A stretch of 64,000 nt of DNA from DATFTE01 sp963840665 (GCA_963840665.1 CAWIZO010000006.1:372001-436000), one strand, 5' to 3'. Counted from the first letter of the stretch, positions 32,717-41,327 are shown. Notes: generated from the sequence alone by a model not told the origin. A program made the numbers and translations.

Positions 32717-34732
32717 TTAGTCCCCGTCGGTGGGGCTGACAGTGCGGCTTCTCCACAGACGCCCCGTCCACTGGCGCCAAGGCAGTTCGTGAAACTCCGC
32801 GAGATAGGAATAGGCCACCGGAACCACAAGCAGGGTCAGCAACAAACACAACGTCTGGCCGCCAATGATAGTGACGGCGATCGACGCACGCTGTTCCGAT
32901 CCCGCGCCGATTCCGATCGCCACCGGGATGAGACCAGCAATGATCGAAAGCGTTGTCATCAGAATCGGACGCAAGCGCACGCGGTTGGCTTCCATGATGG
33001 CTTCGCGCACGGGCATTCCTTCGGCGACGAGGCGGTTGGTGTAGTCCACCTGGAGAATGCCATTCTTCTTGACGATGCCGAGCAGCAGGAACATGCCGAG
33101 CGCGCTCCACAGACTCAACGCGCGGCCCGTGATCCAAAGCGAAAACAGCGCGAAGGGCACGCTCAGCGGCAGGGTTAGCATGATGATGAACGGGTACGAA
33201 AAGCTCTCAAACTGCGCCGCCAAAACCATGTACATGAAAATCGAAGCGAGCCCCATGGCCAGCACCAGGTTCCAGGTTGTCTCTTCAAGCACCTTCACCT
33301 GTCCTGAAAATAAGTAGGAGTAGCCTGCGGGCAATCCGACTTGCTGAATCGCAGCCATCGTATGCGCCGCAGCGAGATCCAGTGGATATCCCGACGCCAC
33401 ATTGGCATATACGCTGACCTGGAATTCGCGGTTATAGCGCCACAACGTTGAGGGACCGAAACCCCTGCCAATGCTCGCCACGCTCTCCAGTCGCACTTGT
33501 CCCAGCTTGCTCGACGGCACCATCATGCGGTTGAGCACGTCGGGATTGTCGCGCTGTTCGGGCAACAACTGCATGGTCACGGGATACTGCTCCGATCCCT
33601 CTTTGAAGCGCGTAATCTCGTCCTCGCCTGAATAGAACAGTCGCACGGCATCGCTGATGTCGGTCATGCGCACGCCGATATCGGCGGCGCGCTGGCGGTC
33701 CACCTTCACCTGCAACTCCGGAGTGTTCAGATTCAGGCTGGGGTTGATATCCACCAGGTCCGGATACTGGTGCATGTTGTCCGCAATCTTCTTGCTGATC
33801 TCGGCGAGCTGGTTCAAGTCGGGCCCGCGAATCACGGCCGAGATGGGGAAATAAATTTCGCCTCCAAGAACTGAAGGCAGCCGGACGTTATACGTGATGT
33901 TGCGGTACTCGGCGAGCATGCCGCGCACCTTGGTCGCCATCTGCTGGTGCGTAAACTTGCGCTGATTGCGCGGCACCAGCCCGATGAAAAGATGCGCATG
34001 GTTGGGAAGCCCGTGGGTGTAAGTCTGTACGAACGAAACTTCCGGCAGCGCCGAGATCCGCGTCGCCATGTCGGACGCCATCTCCGTAGTCTTGGCCAGG
34101 CTCGTGCCTTCCGGAAGAGTGAAGGAACTCTGCAATTCCGACTGGTCGTCCGCTGGGATCCAGTCGCGCCCTACGACGTGATAGAGGCCGAAGGTCGAAA
34201 GGAAAGTAACCACGCAGATCACCAGAATCGCGAGCCGGTGCTGCAAAGACCAGTGCAGCATCTTCAAATAAGCGGTTTCCACTCCATGAAGGAAACCGTG
34301 GGCGTGCGCCTCTTTCTCGCCTTCATTGAGCTTGAGCAGGCGGGAACTCATCATCGGCGTGAGCGTGAAAGCCACCAGCAGCGAGACCAGGATCGCCATC
34401 GCCATGGTCCATCCGAACGAGTTCACATATTTGCGCGCGTACCCGGTCATGAAGGCGATGGGCAGAAAGATGATGATCAGCGACAGCGTTGTCGCCATGA
34501 CTGCGAGGCCGATTTCGCGAGTGGCTTCAATCGCGGCATGAAAGCGGTCTCGGCCCTTTTCTTCCATGAAGCGGAAGATGTTCTCGAGCACGATGATGGC
34601 ATCGTCAATGACAATTCCCACCGCCAGCGTGAGAGCCAGTAGGGTGATGTTGTTAAGCGAGAAATCCATCACCTTCATCAGGGTAAAGGTCGAGATGATC
34701 GACGCCGGGATGGCAACCGCCGCAATCAGCAC
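32717..34732 (-). CDS. RND efflux permease, C-terminal two-thirds of a broken gene
   Basis: The 671-residue frame carries most of an AcrB-like hydrophobe/amphiphile efflux transporter: GIVIDDAIIVLENIFR (with the proton-relay acidic pair), the second periplasmic porter domain and the final helices with LLGIVKKNGILQVDY and RPILMTTLSIIAGLIP. The apparent start MLIAAVAIPASI is in the middle of helix 2-4 and is not a natural N terminus; the preceding parts are in other frames at 34726-35070 and 35090-35815. The periplasmic adaptor is encoded next door. Confidence 0.85.
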   Translation of the reverse strand: MLIAAVAIPASIISTFTLMKVMDFSLNNITLLALTLAVGIVIDDAIIVLENIFRFMEEKGRDRFHAAIEATREIGLAVMATTLSLIIIFLPIAFMTGYARKYVNSFGWTMAMAILVSLLVAFTLTPMMSSRLLKLNEGEKEAHAHGFLHGVETAYLKMLHWSLQHRLAILVICVVTFLSTFGLYHVVGRDWIPADDQSELQSSFTLPEGTSLAKTTEMASDMATRISALPEVSFVQTYTHGLPNHAHLFIGLVPRNQRKFTHQQMATKVRGMLAEYRNITYNVRLPSVLGGEIYFPISAVIRGPDLNQLAEISKKIADNMHQYPDLVDINPSLNLNTPELQVKVDRQRAADIGVRMTDISDAVRLFYSGEDEITRFKEGSEQYPVTMQLLPEQRDNPDVLNRMMVPSSKLGQVRLESVASIGRGFGPSTLWRYNREFQVSVYANVASGYPLDLAAAHTMAAIQQVGLPAGYSYLFSGQVKVLEETTWNLVLAMGLASIFMYMVLAAQFESFSYPFIIMLTLPLSVPFALFSLWITGRALSLWSALGMFLLLGIVKKNGILQVDYTNRLVAEGMPVREAIMEANRVRLRPILMTTLSIIAGLIPVAIGIGAGSEQRASIAVTIIGGQTLCLLLTLLVVPVAYSYLAEFHELPWRQWTGRLWRSRTVSPTDGD

Positions 34733-35070
34733 CGCCCGCCAGTTGCGGATGAAAATCCAGACAACCGCACTGGCCAGAATGCTGCCCCAGAATCAGAGTG
34801 CTCGATGAGCGAATGCACCGACGCCTTGATAAAGTCAGAGATGTCATGCACGACAAGCAGTTGGACGCCCGCGGGCAGTTGGTGATTCAGTTGATCCACC
34901 AACTCGCGGACGTTGTCCGCAACCTTCACGGTATTCGCGCCCGACTGACGCAGAACCTCGATGGTGACGACGTCTTTGCCGGGTGCACCCTTGCGAAATA
35001 AGGCAGCCCAGGTGCGCAGTTCGGCGGCTCCATCTTCCACTTGAGCCACGTCGCGCAAGCGCGTCGGCAC
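34726..35070 (-). pseudogene. RND efflux permease, middle fragment (frameshifted)
   Basis: The in-frame part reads TRLRDVAQVEDGAAELRTWA and continues to IKASVHSLIEH, a typical first-porter-domain to helix-2 transition. After that the frame turns into DSGAAFWPVR, whereas the family sequence (LILG, then SILASAVVWIFIRNWRA) is readable in other frames. Two extra bases near 34788-34802 account for it. Confidence 0.78.
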
Positions 35071-35089
35071 GCCCCCGCGGGTGCCAGCA

Positions 35090-35815
35090 TCACATCGGCA
35101 AATTGATCAGCGGAAGAACCCGCCCCAGGGTGCGAAGGCCTAACTCTTGTGGGCCGGTGATCATGCGGCCGCCCGGGGCTTCGATGTTCTCGCGCTGCAA
35201 CGCCTCGCGGACGTCAAGCACAGTAAAATTGTGGGAAGCGAGCTTCTGCGCGTCGAGCAAAACGCGAATTTGCCGCGCCTGGCCGCCGTTCAAGTCGACG
35301 CTGCCCACTCCATCCACGGTCTGGATCGCGCGCCGCACCTGCTTATCCGCGATTTCCGTCAGCTCCCGCAGACTCATGGGACCGCTGACCAGGATCGTCA
35401 TGATCGGATCCGATTGGGGATCCTCCTTGGTGATTACTGGCGGCAAGGTTTCCCGCGGCAGGCGGTTGATAGCGGCGGAGACTTTCTCGCGAATATCCTG
35501 TGCCGCCCCATCGATTTCGCGCTCCAGCACGAACGTGCAGGTAATGTCGGCGTGTCCCTCGGAAGCGTAGACGCTGATTTCATCGATACCACTGACCGAC
35601 GAAATTGCATCCTCCAGCGGCAGCACCACCCCGGTGATCATTTCGTCGGGAGTCGCGCCGGGCAATTCCACCGCGACATTTACCGTCGCAGGGTCGGCTT
35701 TAGGGAAGAGATCGACGGCAAGTCCGCGGTAAGAAAAGACGCCCAGCGTCACCAAAAACGCGATCAACATCACCGTGAACACAGGATGCCGGACGCAGAT
35801 TTCAGCGAGCTTCAT
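35090..35815 (-). CDS. RND efflux permease, N-terminal fragment
   Basis: From the ATG at 35815 the frame gives the RND N terminus MKLAEICVRHPVFTVMLIAF, the first helix, and the first porter domain with ELPGATPDEMI, DEISVYASEG and SVDLNGGQARQIRV. It then runs into INLPM and a stop at a frameshift near 35095. Upstream by 21 nt is the adaptor gene on the same strand, the usual order for such pumps. The fragment alone could not transport. Confidence 0.83.
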   Translation of the reverse strand: MKLAEICVRHPVFTVMLIAFLVTLGVFSYRGLAVDLFPKADPATVNVAVELPGATPDEMITGVVLPLEDAISSVSGIDEISVYASEGHADITCTFVLEREIDGAAQDIREKVSAAINRLPRETLPPVITKEDPQSDPIMTILVSGPMSLRELTEIADKQVRRAIQTVDGVGSVDLNGGQARQIRVLLDAQKLASHNFTVLDVREALQRENIEAPGGRMITGPQELGLRTLGRVLPLINLPM

Positions 35816-35836
35816 AGAGAGGAACTCTTAGCGTGA

Positions 35837-37072
35837 CTAGTGGCTTGTCGGCCGTGATGAACCGGCGGCCTCTTCGACGGTATCTCCGTCGTGCAATTCT
35901 CCCGACAGGGCTGCAGCCACGCGATCTCCCGCTTTCAGGCCTTCGGCGATTTCGAAGCGTCGACCTTTCGCATCCTCGGTCTGTCCCGCAGGCCGTACCT
36001 GGCGTTCGTTGACGCGATCTCCGCTCAGCAGAAAAACTTTGTACACACCGTAACGGTAGTTAATGGCGGCATCGCTGACGAAGAGCGCTTTCTCCGCCTT
36101 TTCGCTGGGCAGTGATGCCTGTACGAAAAATCCCGGCTTGAGTCGGCCATCGCGGTTCTCGATCATCGCTTCTACTTCAAACGTTCGCGAGTCCTGCGAA
36201 ACCGAAGGATTGATGCGGGTGATCTTGCCCTGAAAAGTCTGCCCGGGAAAGGCTTCCACCTGCAGGTCGACAGTAGCTCCGTCTTTCACCCATCCCGCCC
36301 AACGCTCCGGAACCGCCAGACGCGCACGCAGGCGATCGGTACGCACCAGCACCATTACTGGACTTTGCACTTTCAAATATTCGCCGGGATGTACGTCGCG
36401 AGACTTGACGGAACCCGGGAAGGGCGCGCGAATCGTGGCGTCGGCCAGTTTCTTTTCCGCCAGGCGTTCACTCGCTTCATTCGAGATCAGCTGCGCCTTC
36501 AGCCGATTCACTTCCTGAATCGCCAGGTCATACGTGGCCTGCGTGCTGTCGTTGCGGCTGGTGGCTTCGTCGAATTGCTGTTGGGAAATGAGTTTGTCTT
36601 TGAACAATTCTTCCGCGCGTTTGTATTTATGCTCGGCATCGAAGCGGTCCGCCTCGGCTCTTTGTACCGACGGCAACTGGCGCGCATCCGCGGGCGGAGG
36701 ATCATTTGGGCCGATTCCAAGCTGAGCACGAACCTGCTTCACCAGCCCCTGCTGGCGATCCACTTCAAACTGCAGTTCCTGTTTGTCGAGCAGAATCAGC
36801 GGCTGGCCTTCGCCAACAATGTCGCCCACATCCGCTAGCACCTGGTCGACCCGCGCTTCCACCGGCGAACTCAGGGCGCTCTCTTCGAGAGCATACAAAG
36901 AACCTACCGACTGGACTCGGCGCTGAGTAGTCTCCTCATCGACGGTATAAATATGTGCCGGAATTGGCTTCACAAGGGCGGAATTATTGGCGCGAGTGCT
37001 CGAACATCCGCAGGCCAGCAGAATAGGAAGCGCCAGCCCGATGGCCGATGCAAACTTGTGCCTCCGCGCCAT
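35837..37072 (-). CDS. RND efflux membrane-fusion lipoprotein (periplasmic adaptor)
   Basis: The start at 37072 (GGTGGAG upstream) gives a lipoprotein signal (MARRHKFASAIGLALPILLAC, Cys as lipidation site). The body has the split lipoyl domain (SPVEARVDQVLADVGDIVGEGQPL ... TIRAPFPGSVKSRDVHPGEYL), a long alpha-hairpin between them (about residues 110-200) and beta-barrel and membrane-proximal domains. It would link the inner-membrane pump to an outer-membrane channel; no TolC-like gene is in the window. The pump gene directly downstream is broken by indels. Confidence 0.88.
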   Translation of the reverse strand: MARRHKFASAIGLALPILLACGCSSTRANNSALVKPIPAHIYTVDEETTQRRVQSVGSLYALEESALSSPVEARVDQVLADVGDIVGEGQPLILLDKQELQFEVDRQQGLVKQVRAQLGIGPNDPPPADARQLPSVQRAEADRFDAEHKYKRAEELFKDKLISQQQFDEATSRNDSTQATYDLAIQEVNRLKAQLISNEASERLAEKKLADATIRAPFPGSVKSRDVHPGEYLKVQSPVMVLVRTDRLRARLAVPERWAGWVKDGATVDLQVEAFPGQTFQGKITRINPSVSQDSRTFEVEAMIENRDGRLKPGFFVQASLPSEKAEKALFVSDAAINYRYGVYKVFLLSGDRVNERQVRPAGQTEDAKGRRFEIAEGLKAGDRVAAALSGELHDGDTVEEAAGSSRPTSH

Positions 37073-37259
37073 TCCGCGCCACTCCACCGAAACCTGGTTG
37101 TTTCCAATCACAGTTGTTAGACGTATCTGTCCGGCTTTCGCCTACAGTCGGAATGAGAATTTTCGCCCTGGGGCGGGCGTCCTGGGCGCCGGTACGGAAT
37201 TATACGCTGGGGGAAGGAAGACTCTAGAGGACGGCAGGCTGGTGGTCTGGGAAATTGAA

Positions 37260-37297
37260 GACCCATTCATTCGCCCGCCTGAGCGAATGAATGGGTC
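37260..37297 (-). terminator. Perfect 15-bp hairpin after rplI (probable terminator)
   Basis: GACCCATTCATTCGC pairs with GCGAATGAATGGGTC over 15 bp around an 8-nt loop, starting 8 nt beyond the rplI stop. On the minus strand it is followed only by a weak T-rich stretch (TTCAATTTCC), so termination or RNA protection are both possible. Confidence 0.6.
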
Positions 37298-37304
37298 CGT
37301 CAGC

Positions 37305-37760
37305 TTACTCTTCTACCGCTTCCTTCTCAATCAAGACCTTGAAGTGTGCGGTCACGTCCTTGTGCAGCTTGATGGGAACGGTGAACTCGCCAATGGTCTT
37401 CAAAGGCTCGTGCAGCTGGATTTTGCGGCGGTCGACGTCGAATCCCTTCTTCGCCAATGCGTCGGCAATGTCACTGGACGTGACAGACCCGAAGAGCTGG
37501 TCGTTTTCTCCGCTGCGGCGCTGGAACGAGACCGACACGCCGTCGAATTGCTTCGCCAAATCTTCTGCCTGGCCTTTTTCTTTCGCCGAGCGGCGCACCG
37601 AAGCCGCCTTCATCTGCTCGATGACAGCTTTGTTGCCTTTATTGGCTTCGATCGCCAGCTTGCGCGGCAGCAGGAAGTTGCGGCCATATCCTTCGGCCAC
37701 TTTCACCACATCTCCGCGGGAGCCCAGCTTCGCTACATCTTCTTTCAGTATGACTTCCAT
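37305..37760 (-). CDS. rplI: 50S ribosomal protein bL9
   Basis: The 151-residue protein begins MEVILKEDVAKLGSRGDVV and contains the N-domain signature GYGRNFLLPRKLA near residue 25, then a long connecting helix rich in Lys/Glu/Ala and the C-terminal domain (LFGSVTSSDIADAL). It is the last gene of rpsF-rpsR-rplI. A 15-bp hairpin follows. A word repeat of the CCACGGATT family lies between it and rpsR. Confidence 0.96.
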   Translation of the reverse strand: MEVILKEDVAKLGSRGDVVKVAEGYGRNFLLPRKLAIEANKGNKAVIEQMKAASVRRSAKEKGQAEDLAKQFDGVSVSFQRRSGENDQLFGSVTSSDIADALAKKGFDVDRRKIQLHEPLKTIGEFTVPIKLHKDVTAHFKVLIEKEAVEE

Positions 37761-37788
37761 AGATGACTCCGTTCAAAAGTTTGAGGCA

Positions 37789-37853
37789 GCCACGGATTCA
37801 CGCGGATTTTCACCGATAAATCTCCAAGAAAAAAATCCGTGCAAATGCGTGGC
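37789..37853. repeat. Intergenic word repeat, family F (CCACGGATTCACGCGGATT), inverted pair
   Basis: Between the rpsR stop and rplI, one arm reads, in gene direction, CCACGCATTTGCACGGATTT, and a second inverted arm reads CCACGGATTCACGCGGATTT on the plus strand. The arms could form an imperfect hairpin. Copies lie after ispD (48390-48422) and after pirin (54906-54986). Confidence 0.75.
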
Positions 37854-37860
37854 GCAGTTT

Positions 37861-38247
37861 TTACGACGCGCGTCCGGCAAACGGCAGCAAAGCGATGTTC
37901 CGGGCCTGCTTGATGGCCACCGACAACCGCCGTTGGTGCCGCGTGCAAACGCCGGTCAGGCGCCGCGGGACAATCTTGCCGCTCTCGGCGACAAACTGGC
38001 CGAGCGTGCGAAAGTCTTTGTAGTTGATCGAATCGATTTTCTCGACGCAGAACTTGCAAACTTTCTTGCGCCGGAAATACTTGCGTCCGCCGGGACCGCC
38101 TTCGCGGCCTCCGCCCGGTCCACCGGGACGCGGAGGACGACGCTCTCGGTCGGGACGATCTCCGCCCCCAGAAGGACGGTCCCCGCCTGAGGGGCGATCG
38201 CCCGATGAGGCGTGTGCTGTTGCCGTAGGTGTAGTTTCGTCAGCCAT
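37861..38247 (-). CDS. rpsR: 30S ribosomal protein bS18 with a long N-terminal extension
   Basis: The C-terminal 75 residues are normal bS18: YFRRKKVCKFCVEKIDSINY, FRTLGQFVAESGKIVPRRLTG and CTRHQRRLSVAIKQARNIALLP. The CxxC plus CxxH pattern is that of the zinc-binding form. The first 53 residues are a low-complexity extension rich in Gly, Asp, Arg and Pro (SGGDRPSGGGDRPDRERRP). AGAAGGAG precedes the ATG at 38247 at good spacing, supporting the long start. No ssb lies between rpsF and rpsR, unlike many bacteria. Confidence 0.94.
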   Translation of the reverse strand: MADETTPTATAHASSGDRPSGGDRPSGGGDRPDRERRPPRPGGPGGGREGGPGGRKYFRRKKVCKFCVEKIDSINYKDFRTLGQFVAESGKIVPRRLTGVCTRHQRRLSVAIKQARNIALLPFAGRAS

Positions 38248-38266
38248 GATGCTCCTTCTAAAATCT

Positions 38267-38352
38267 GTCGTTCGTCGTTGGTCTTTGGTCGTTGGTCAAA
38301 ATTCGAAGACGCTGGTTTTTGCCAACGACCAACGACGAACGACCAACGACAG
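38267..38352. repeat. Intergenic word repeat, family A (TCGTTGGTC), inverted pair
   Basis: GTCGTTCGTCGTTGGTC... on the plus strand and its inverted counterpart (GACCAACGACAG end) flank a 13-nt spacer, and fill the rpsF-rpsR gap, starting 5 nt after the rpsF stop. A long hairpin is expected. Other copies: 5583-5614, 39440-39472, 48349-48386. Confidence 0.8.
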
Positions 38353-38357
38353 GTTTT

Positions 38358-38759
38358 CTACGCTGTTACCGCAGCCGTCTCTCCGCCCGCTTCCGCGGTT
38401 GCGGCTGGGGCTGCGGCGGCCTTCTTGCGCGCTTCCTTGATGGCCTTGATCTTGTCGAGGCGCTTCTGTTCTTCGTCGATGCGCACGGTCAGGAACTTGA
38501 TCACAGGCTCGGTCACGCGCAGACGGCGTTCGAGTTCGTGAATCAGTCCGCCGCTGCCTTCGAGCGTCAGCAGGACGTACACGCCATCGTGAAAACGGCG
38601 CACCATGTAAGCCAGGCGCCGCTTGCCCATCTTCTCGACACTCTTCATGGCCCCGCCCGAGGTGGTCACAACCGACTCGAGCGTGGAAATCAGCTTGTCC
38701 TGGTCTTCTTCCGCCATATCAGGCCGGACGATAAACATCAGTTCGTAAGTACGATTCAT
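38358..38759 (-). CDS. rpsF: 30S ribosomal protein bS6
   Basis: The 133-residue protein starts MNRTYELMFIVRPDMAEED and carries KMGKRRLAYMVRRFHDGVYVLL, the core bS6 strands. The C terminus has an Ala-rich extension (KAAAAPAATAEAGGE) beyond the usual length. It heads rpsF-rpsR-rplI and lies 28 nt downstream of pth on the same strand. A long word-repeat hairpin separates it from rpsR, which might set different expression of the two genes. Confidence 0.96.
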   Translation of the reverse strand: MNRTYELMFIVRPDMAEEDQDKLISTLESVVTTSGGAMKSVEKMGKRRLAYMVRRFHDGVYVLLTLEGSGGLIHELERRLRVTEPVIKFLTVRIDEEQKRLDKIKAIKEARKKAAAAPAATAEAGGETAAVTA

Positions 38760-38787
38760 TCATTTCTCCAAATCTGGCCGCGAATCA

Positions 38788-39375
38788 CTACGGCTGGTCT
38801 TCCGGATCGGCCTTGCGGTTAAAGCGATTCATCGCCTTCGCCGGGCCTTCCTTTACAATCACGTTCACCGCTTCGGCGGCAGTCTCAAGAATTTCGTCCA
38901 CCGTCTTGAGCTGTCCCTTGCGAAACGGCGTAAGGACATACTTCGCGCCGTCAGAAACCTTGCGTCCCGGTGCGACTCCCAGGCGAATCCGCAGAAACTC
39001 CTGCGTGCCCAGCGCGCCAATCACCGATTCCATTCCGTTATGTCCCGCCGAACTTCCGCGCTGGCGGATGCGGATGGTCCCGAAGGGCAAATCCAGTTCG
39101 TCGTAAACCACAATCAAATCGGTCTCTGGCTTGACCTGGTGTTCTTCCACCAGTTCGCGGATCGACATCCCGCTCAGGTTCATGTAGGTTTCTGGCTTCG
39201 CCAGAAGCACCGGCTCTGAACCAATCACCGCCCGCGCTGTCAGCGCCCGGCAGTGCCGGTTTCGGACTTCCACTCCGCACTGATCGGCCAGCCGATCGAT
39301 GGTGAGGAAGCCCAGGTTGTGCGGCGTGAACTGGTACTCAATCCCCGGGTTGCCCAACCCAACTATCAGTTTCAC
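38788..39375 (-). CDS. pth: Peptidyl-tRNA hydrolase
   Basis: The 195-residue enzyme releases peptides from peptidyl-tRNA shed by ribosomes. Motifs: KLIVGLGNPGIEYQFTPHNLGF with the catalytic His20, LLAKPETYMNLSG near residue 57, VVYDELDLPFG near 88, and GSSAGHNGMESVI near 107. Length and start agree with the family. It lies in the widely conserved order prs-rplY-pth. The start is close to a word repeat (39381-39417). Confidence 0.95.
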   Translation of the reverse strand: MKLIVGLGNPGIEYQFTPHNLGFLTIDRLADQCGVEVRNRHCRALTARAVIGSEPVLLAKPETYMNLSGMSIRELVEEHQVKPETDLIVVYDELDLPFGTIRIRQRGSSAGHNGMESVIGALGTQEFLRIRLGVAPGRKVSDGAKYVLTPFRKGQLKTVDEILETAAEAVNVIVKEGPAKAMNRFNRKADPEDQP

Positions 39376-39380
39376 GCCTT

Positions 39381-39417
39381 GCTAGCTCTTAGCAATTAGC
39401 CTTTAGCTCTTAGCTTG
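39381..39417. repeat. Intergenic word repeat, family E-like (TTAGCTCTTAGC)
   Basis: Overlapping TAGCTCTTAGC/AATTAGCC words lie between rplY and pth, next to a family A copy. They resemble the GCTCTCAGCCGTCAGC words around the tRNA (41239-41320) more loosely than those copies resemble each other. Confidence 0.5.
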
Positions 39418-39439
39418 ATGCCAAGAGCTCTGGCCGCCG

Positions 39440-39472
39440 TTGACCAACGACGAACGACCAAAGACCAACGAC
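39440..39472. repeat. Intergenic word repeat, family A, after rplY
   Basis: Read in the rplY direction, the stop TAG runs directly into TCGTTGGTCTTTGGTCGTTC, with zero spacing. Same words and same polarity relative to the upstream gene as at 5583-5614 and 38315-38352. Confidence 0.75.
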
Positions 39473-40194
39473 TATTTCTTCTCTTTCTTCTCGCCCTTCT
39501 CCGCAGGAGCCTCGGCAGCTTCCTCGCCCTCGGTTTCCTGTTTGCCCTTCTTGATGACCTCGGGCTCGGCAGGAGTTGCGCCCGCTTCGGCCGCTGCTGC
39601 TTCCGGAGTCGCCACGACTTCTTCCTTGATCGAGATTACGTGCGCCACCGGCTGGTTCTCGTCGGTGAGGAACTTCAGCTTGTCGCTGTGCGGAAGATCG
39701 GACACGCGAATGACCTTGCCGAACGTCAACTCGCTGACGTCGACTTCAATGCCATCTGGAATGTCGCCCGGCAAACATTCGATCTCGACTTCGCGCAGAA
39801 GCTGTTCGAGGATGCCGCCTTCCTGTTTGACGCCAGCCGCTTCGCCCTTCAGCACGATCGGCACTTCGACCTTCAGGCGCTGATCCATGGCAATGCGCTT
39901 CAGATCGATGTGCAGCAACGATCCCTTGATGGGCTCGTATTGCCAGTCGACGATCATGGCCTTGGTGCGCTCTCCGCCATCGAGCGTCAAATCGAAAATG
40001 GTGTTGTAGCCCGTCTTCGAATTCAGAATGCGCGAGACCTGGCGGGGATCGAGAGCCAGCGCCGCCGCATCTTTGCCCGCTCCGTAAAGCACCGCGGGAA
40101 CTTTGCCTGCCGCGCGCACGCGGCGCGCGTCGTTCTTATTTCCGGGAGTGCGCGGTTGCGCCTCCAAAACATTCGTTTCCGTTGCCGTTGCCAT
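39472..40194 (-). CDS. rplY: 50S ribosomal protein bL25 (CTC form)
   Basis: The 240-residue protein binds 5S rRNA. The N-terminal L25 domain has EAQPRTPGNKNDARRVRAAG and KVPAVLYGAG, and the C-terminal CTC beta domain spans about residues 95-190 (LPGDIPDGIEVDVSEL). The last 45 residues are an acidic then lysine-rich tail (EAAEAPAEKGEKKEKK) beyond the domain. It follows prs by 15 nt on the same strand, the usual prs-ctc order. Confidence 0.95.
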   Translation of the reverse strand: MATATETNVLEAQPRTPGNKNDARRVRAAGKVPAVLYGAGKDAAALALDPRQVSRILNSKTGYNTIFDLTLDGGERTKAMIVDWQYEPIKGSLLHIDLKRIAMDQRLKVEVPIVLKGEAAGVKQEGGILEQLLREVEIECLPGDIPDGIEVDVSELTFGKVIRVSDLPHSDKLKFLTDENQPVAHVISIKEEVVATPEAAAAEAGATPAEPEVIKKGKQETEGEEAAEAPAEKGEKKEKK

Positions 40195-40209
40195 AATTTA
40201 GATTCCTGT

Positions 40210-41235
40210 CTACGAAAATAACTTGCTGACTGAAGTCTCTTCATGGATCGACTGAATGGCCCGTCCAATCAGTCCTGCGACCGAGCGCACCATGATTTTC
40301 GGTTCCTTCTTCGCCTCTTCGGTGAGCGGAATCGTATCCGTCACCACCACTTGTTGAATGCAAGACTGCGCAATGTTCTCAACCGCCGGCCCCGAAAGTA
40401 CCGGATGCGAGCAGCAGGCGTACACGGCACTGGAGCCGTTTTCCATCAACGCCGCGGCGGTTTTCACCAGCGTGCCCGCCGTATCGATCAAATCGTCGAT
40501 GATCAGGCACGTGCGGCCTTGCACATCGCCAATGACGTGCATTACTTCCGCGACATTCGCTTCAACGCGGCGTTTGTCGACGATGGCCAGAGCCGAATCC
40601 ATTTTCTTGGCGAAGAAGCGTGCGCGCTCCACACCGCCGGCATCGGGTGAAACCACCGTCAGGTTCGGCAGATTCAGCTTCTTGAAGTGATCCACCAGCA
40701 CCGGCGACGCAAACAGCGGGTCGACCGGAATATTGAAAAATCCCTGCAACTGGGCCGCGTGCGGATCAATCAGTAGCGCCCGGTCCGCCCCCGCCGTAGT
40801 CAGCAGATCGGCCACCAGCTTGGCGGAAATCGGAGAACGCGGCTTATCCTTGCGGTCCTGCCTGCCATACCCGTAGTACGGAATAACCGCGGTGATGCGC
40901 CGGGCCGAGGCCCGCTTGAGCGCATCCATCATCAGCAGCAACTCCATCAGGTGCTCGTCCACGGGGCGGCACGTAGGCTGCAACACGAAGACATCGGCGC
41001 CGCGAACATTTTCCTGCAGCTGGACGTACGCTTCGCCATCCTTGAAGCGCGTCACCAGCGCCTGGTTGCGAACCAGACCGAGAAACTCGCAGACATCGTC
41101 GGCCAGCTTAGGATTGGCAGTGCCGCTGAAGATCTTGAACTTATCGTCTACACGGCTACGCTGAGGCTTGCGCTCGGTTTTTTCGTCGGCGCTCACCTGG
41201 GGCTTCTTCTCCGTCGCTGTTGCAAGAGTTGCCAT
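40210..41235 (-). CDS. prs: Ribose-phosphate pyrophosphokinase
   Basis: The 341-residue enzyme makes PRPP from ribose 5-phosphate and ATP. Motifs: FSGTANPKLADDVCEFLG, the flexible loop region PYYGYGRQDRKDKPRSPISAK near residue 125 (read in two pieces), LLIDPHAAQLQGFF, VVSPDAGGVERAR and the PRPP loop CLIIDDLIDTAGT near 245. It has about 27 extra Lys/Glu-rich residues at the N terminus (ATEKKPQVSADEKTERKP) compared with the common 315. It lies downstream of a tRNA-Gln gene and ispE. Confidence 0.94.
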   Translation of the reverse strand: MATLATATEKKPQVSADEKTERKPQRSRVDDKFKIFSGTANPKLADDVCEFLGLVRNQALVTRFKDGEAYVQLQENVRGADVFVLQPTCRPVDEHLMELLLMMDALKRASARRITAVIPYYGYGRQDRKDKPRSPISAKLVADLLTTAGADRALLIDPHAAQLQGFFNIPVDPLFASPVLVDHFKKLNLPNLTVVSPDAGGVERARFFAKKMDSALAIVDKRRVEANVAEVMHVIGDVQGRTCLIIDDLIDTAGTLVKTAAALMENGSSAVYACCSHPVLSGPAVENIAQSCIQQVVVTDTIPLTEEAKKEPKIMVRSVAGLIGRAIQSIHEETSVSKLFS

Positions 41236-41238
41236 AGT

Positions 41239-41320
41239 AGCTCTCAGCCGTCAGCTTTCAGCCATCAGTACTTTCACCAGAAGCTCTCACTGAGAGCTGA
41301 CGGCTGAAAGCTGACAGCTG
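41239..41320. repeat. Intergenic word repeat, family E (CTCTCAGCCGTCAGC), inverted pair
   Basis: Arm 1 (AGCTCTCAGCCGTCAGCTTTCAG) and an inverted arm (CTGAGAGCTGACGGCTGAAAG and on) flank a spacer between the tRNA 3' end and prs. A long near-perfect hairpin is expected. A partial copy lies at 58500-58527. Confidence 0.8.
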
Positions 41321-41327
41321 GGTTTCT

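Noticed and set aside
33947..34642. 231-codon frame antisense to the RND permease
   Set aside because: Sense-strand RND motifs are unmistakable despite the frameshifts; the antisense product has no hydrophobic or domain pattern.
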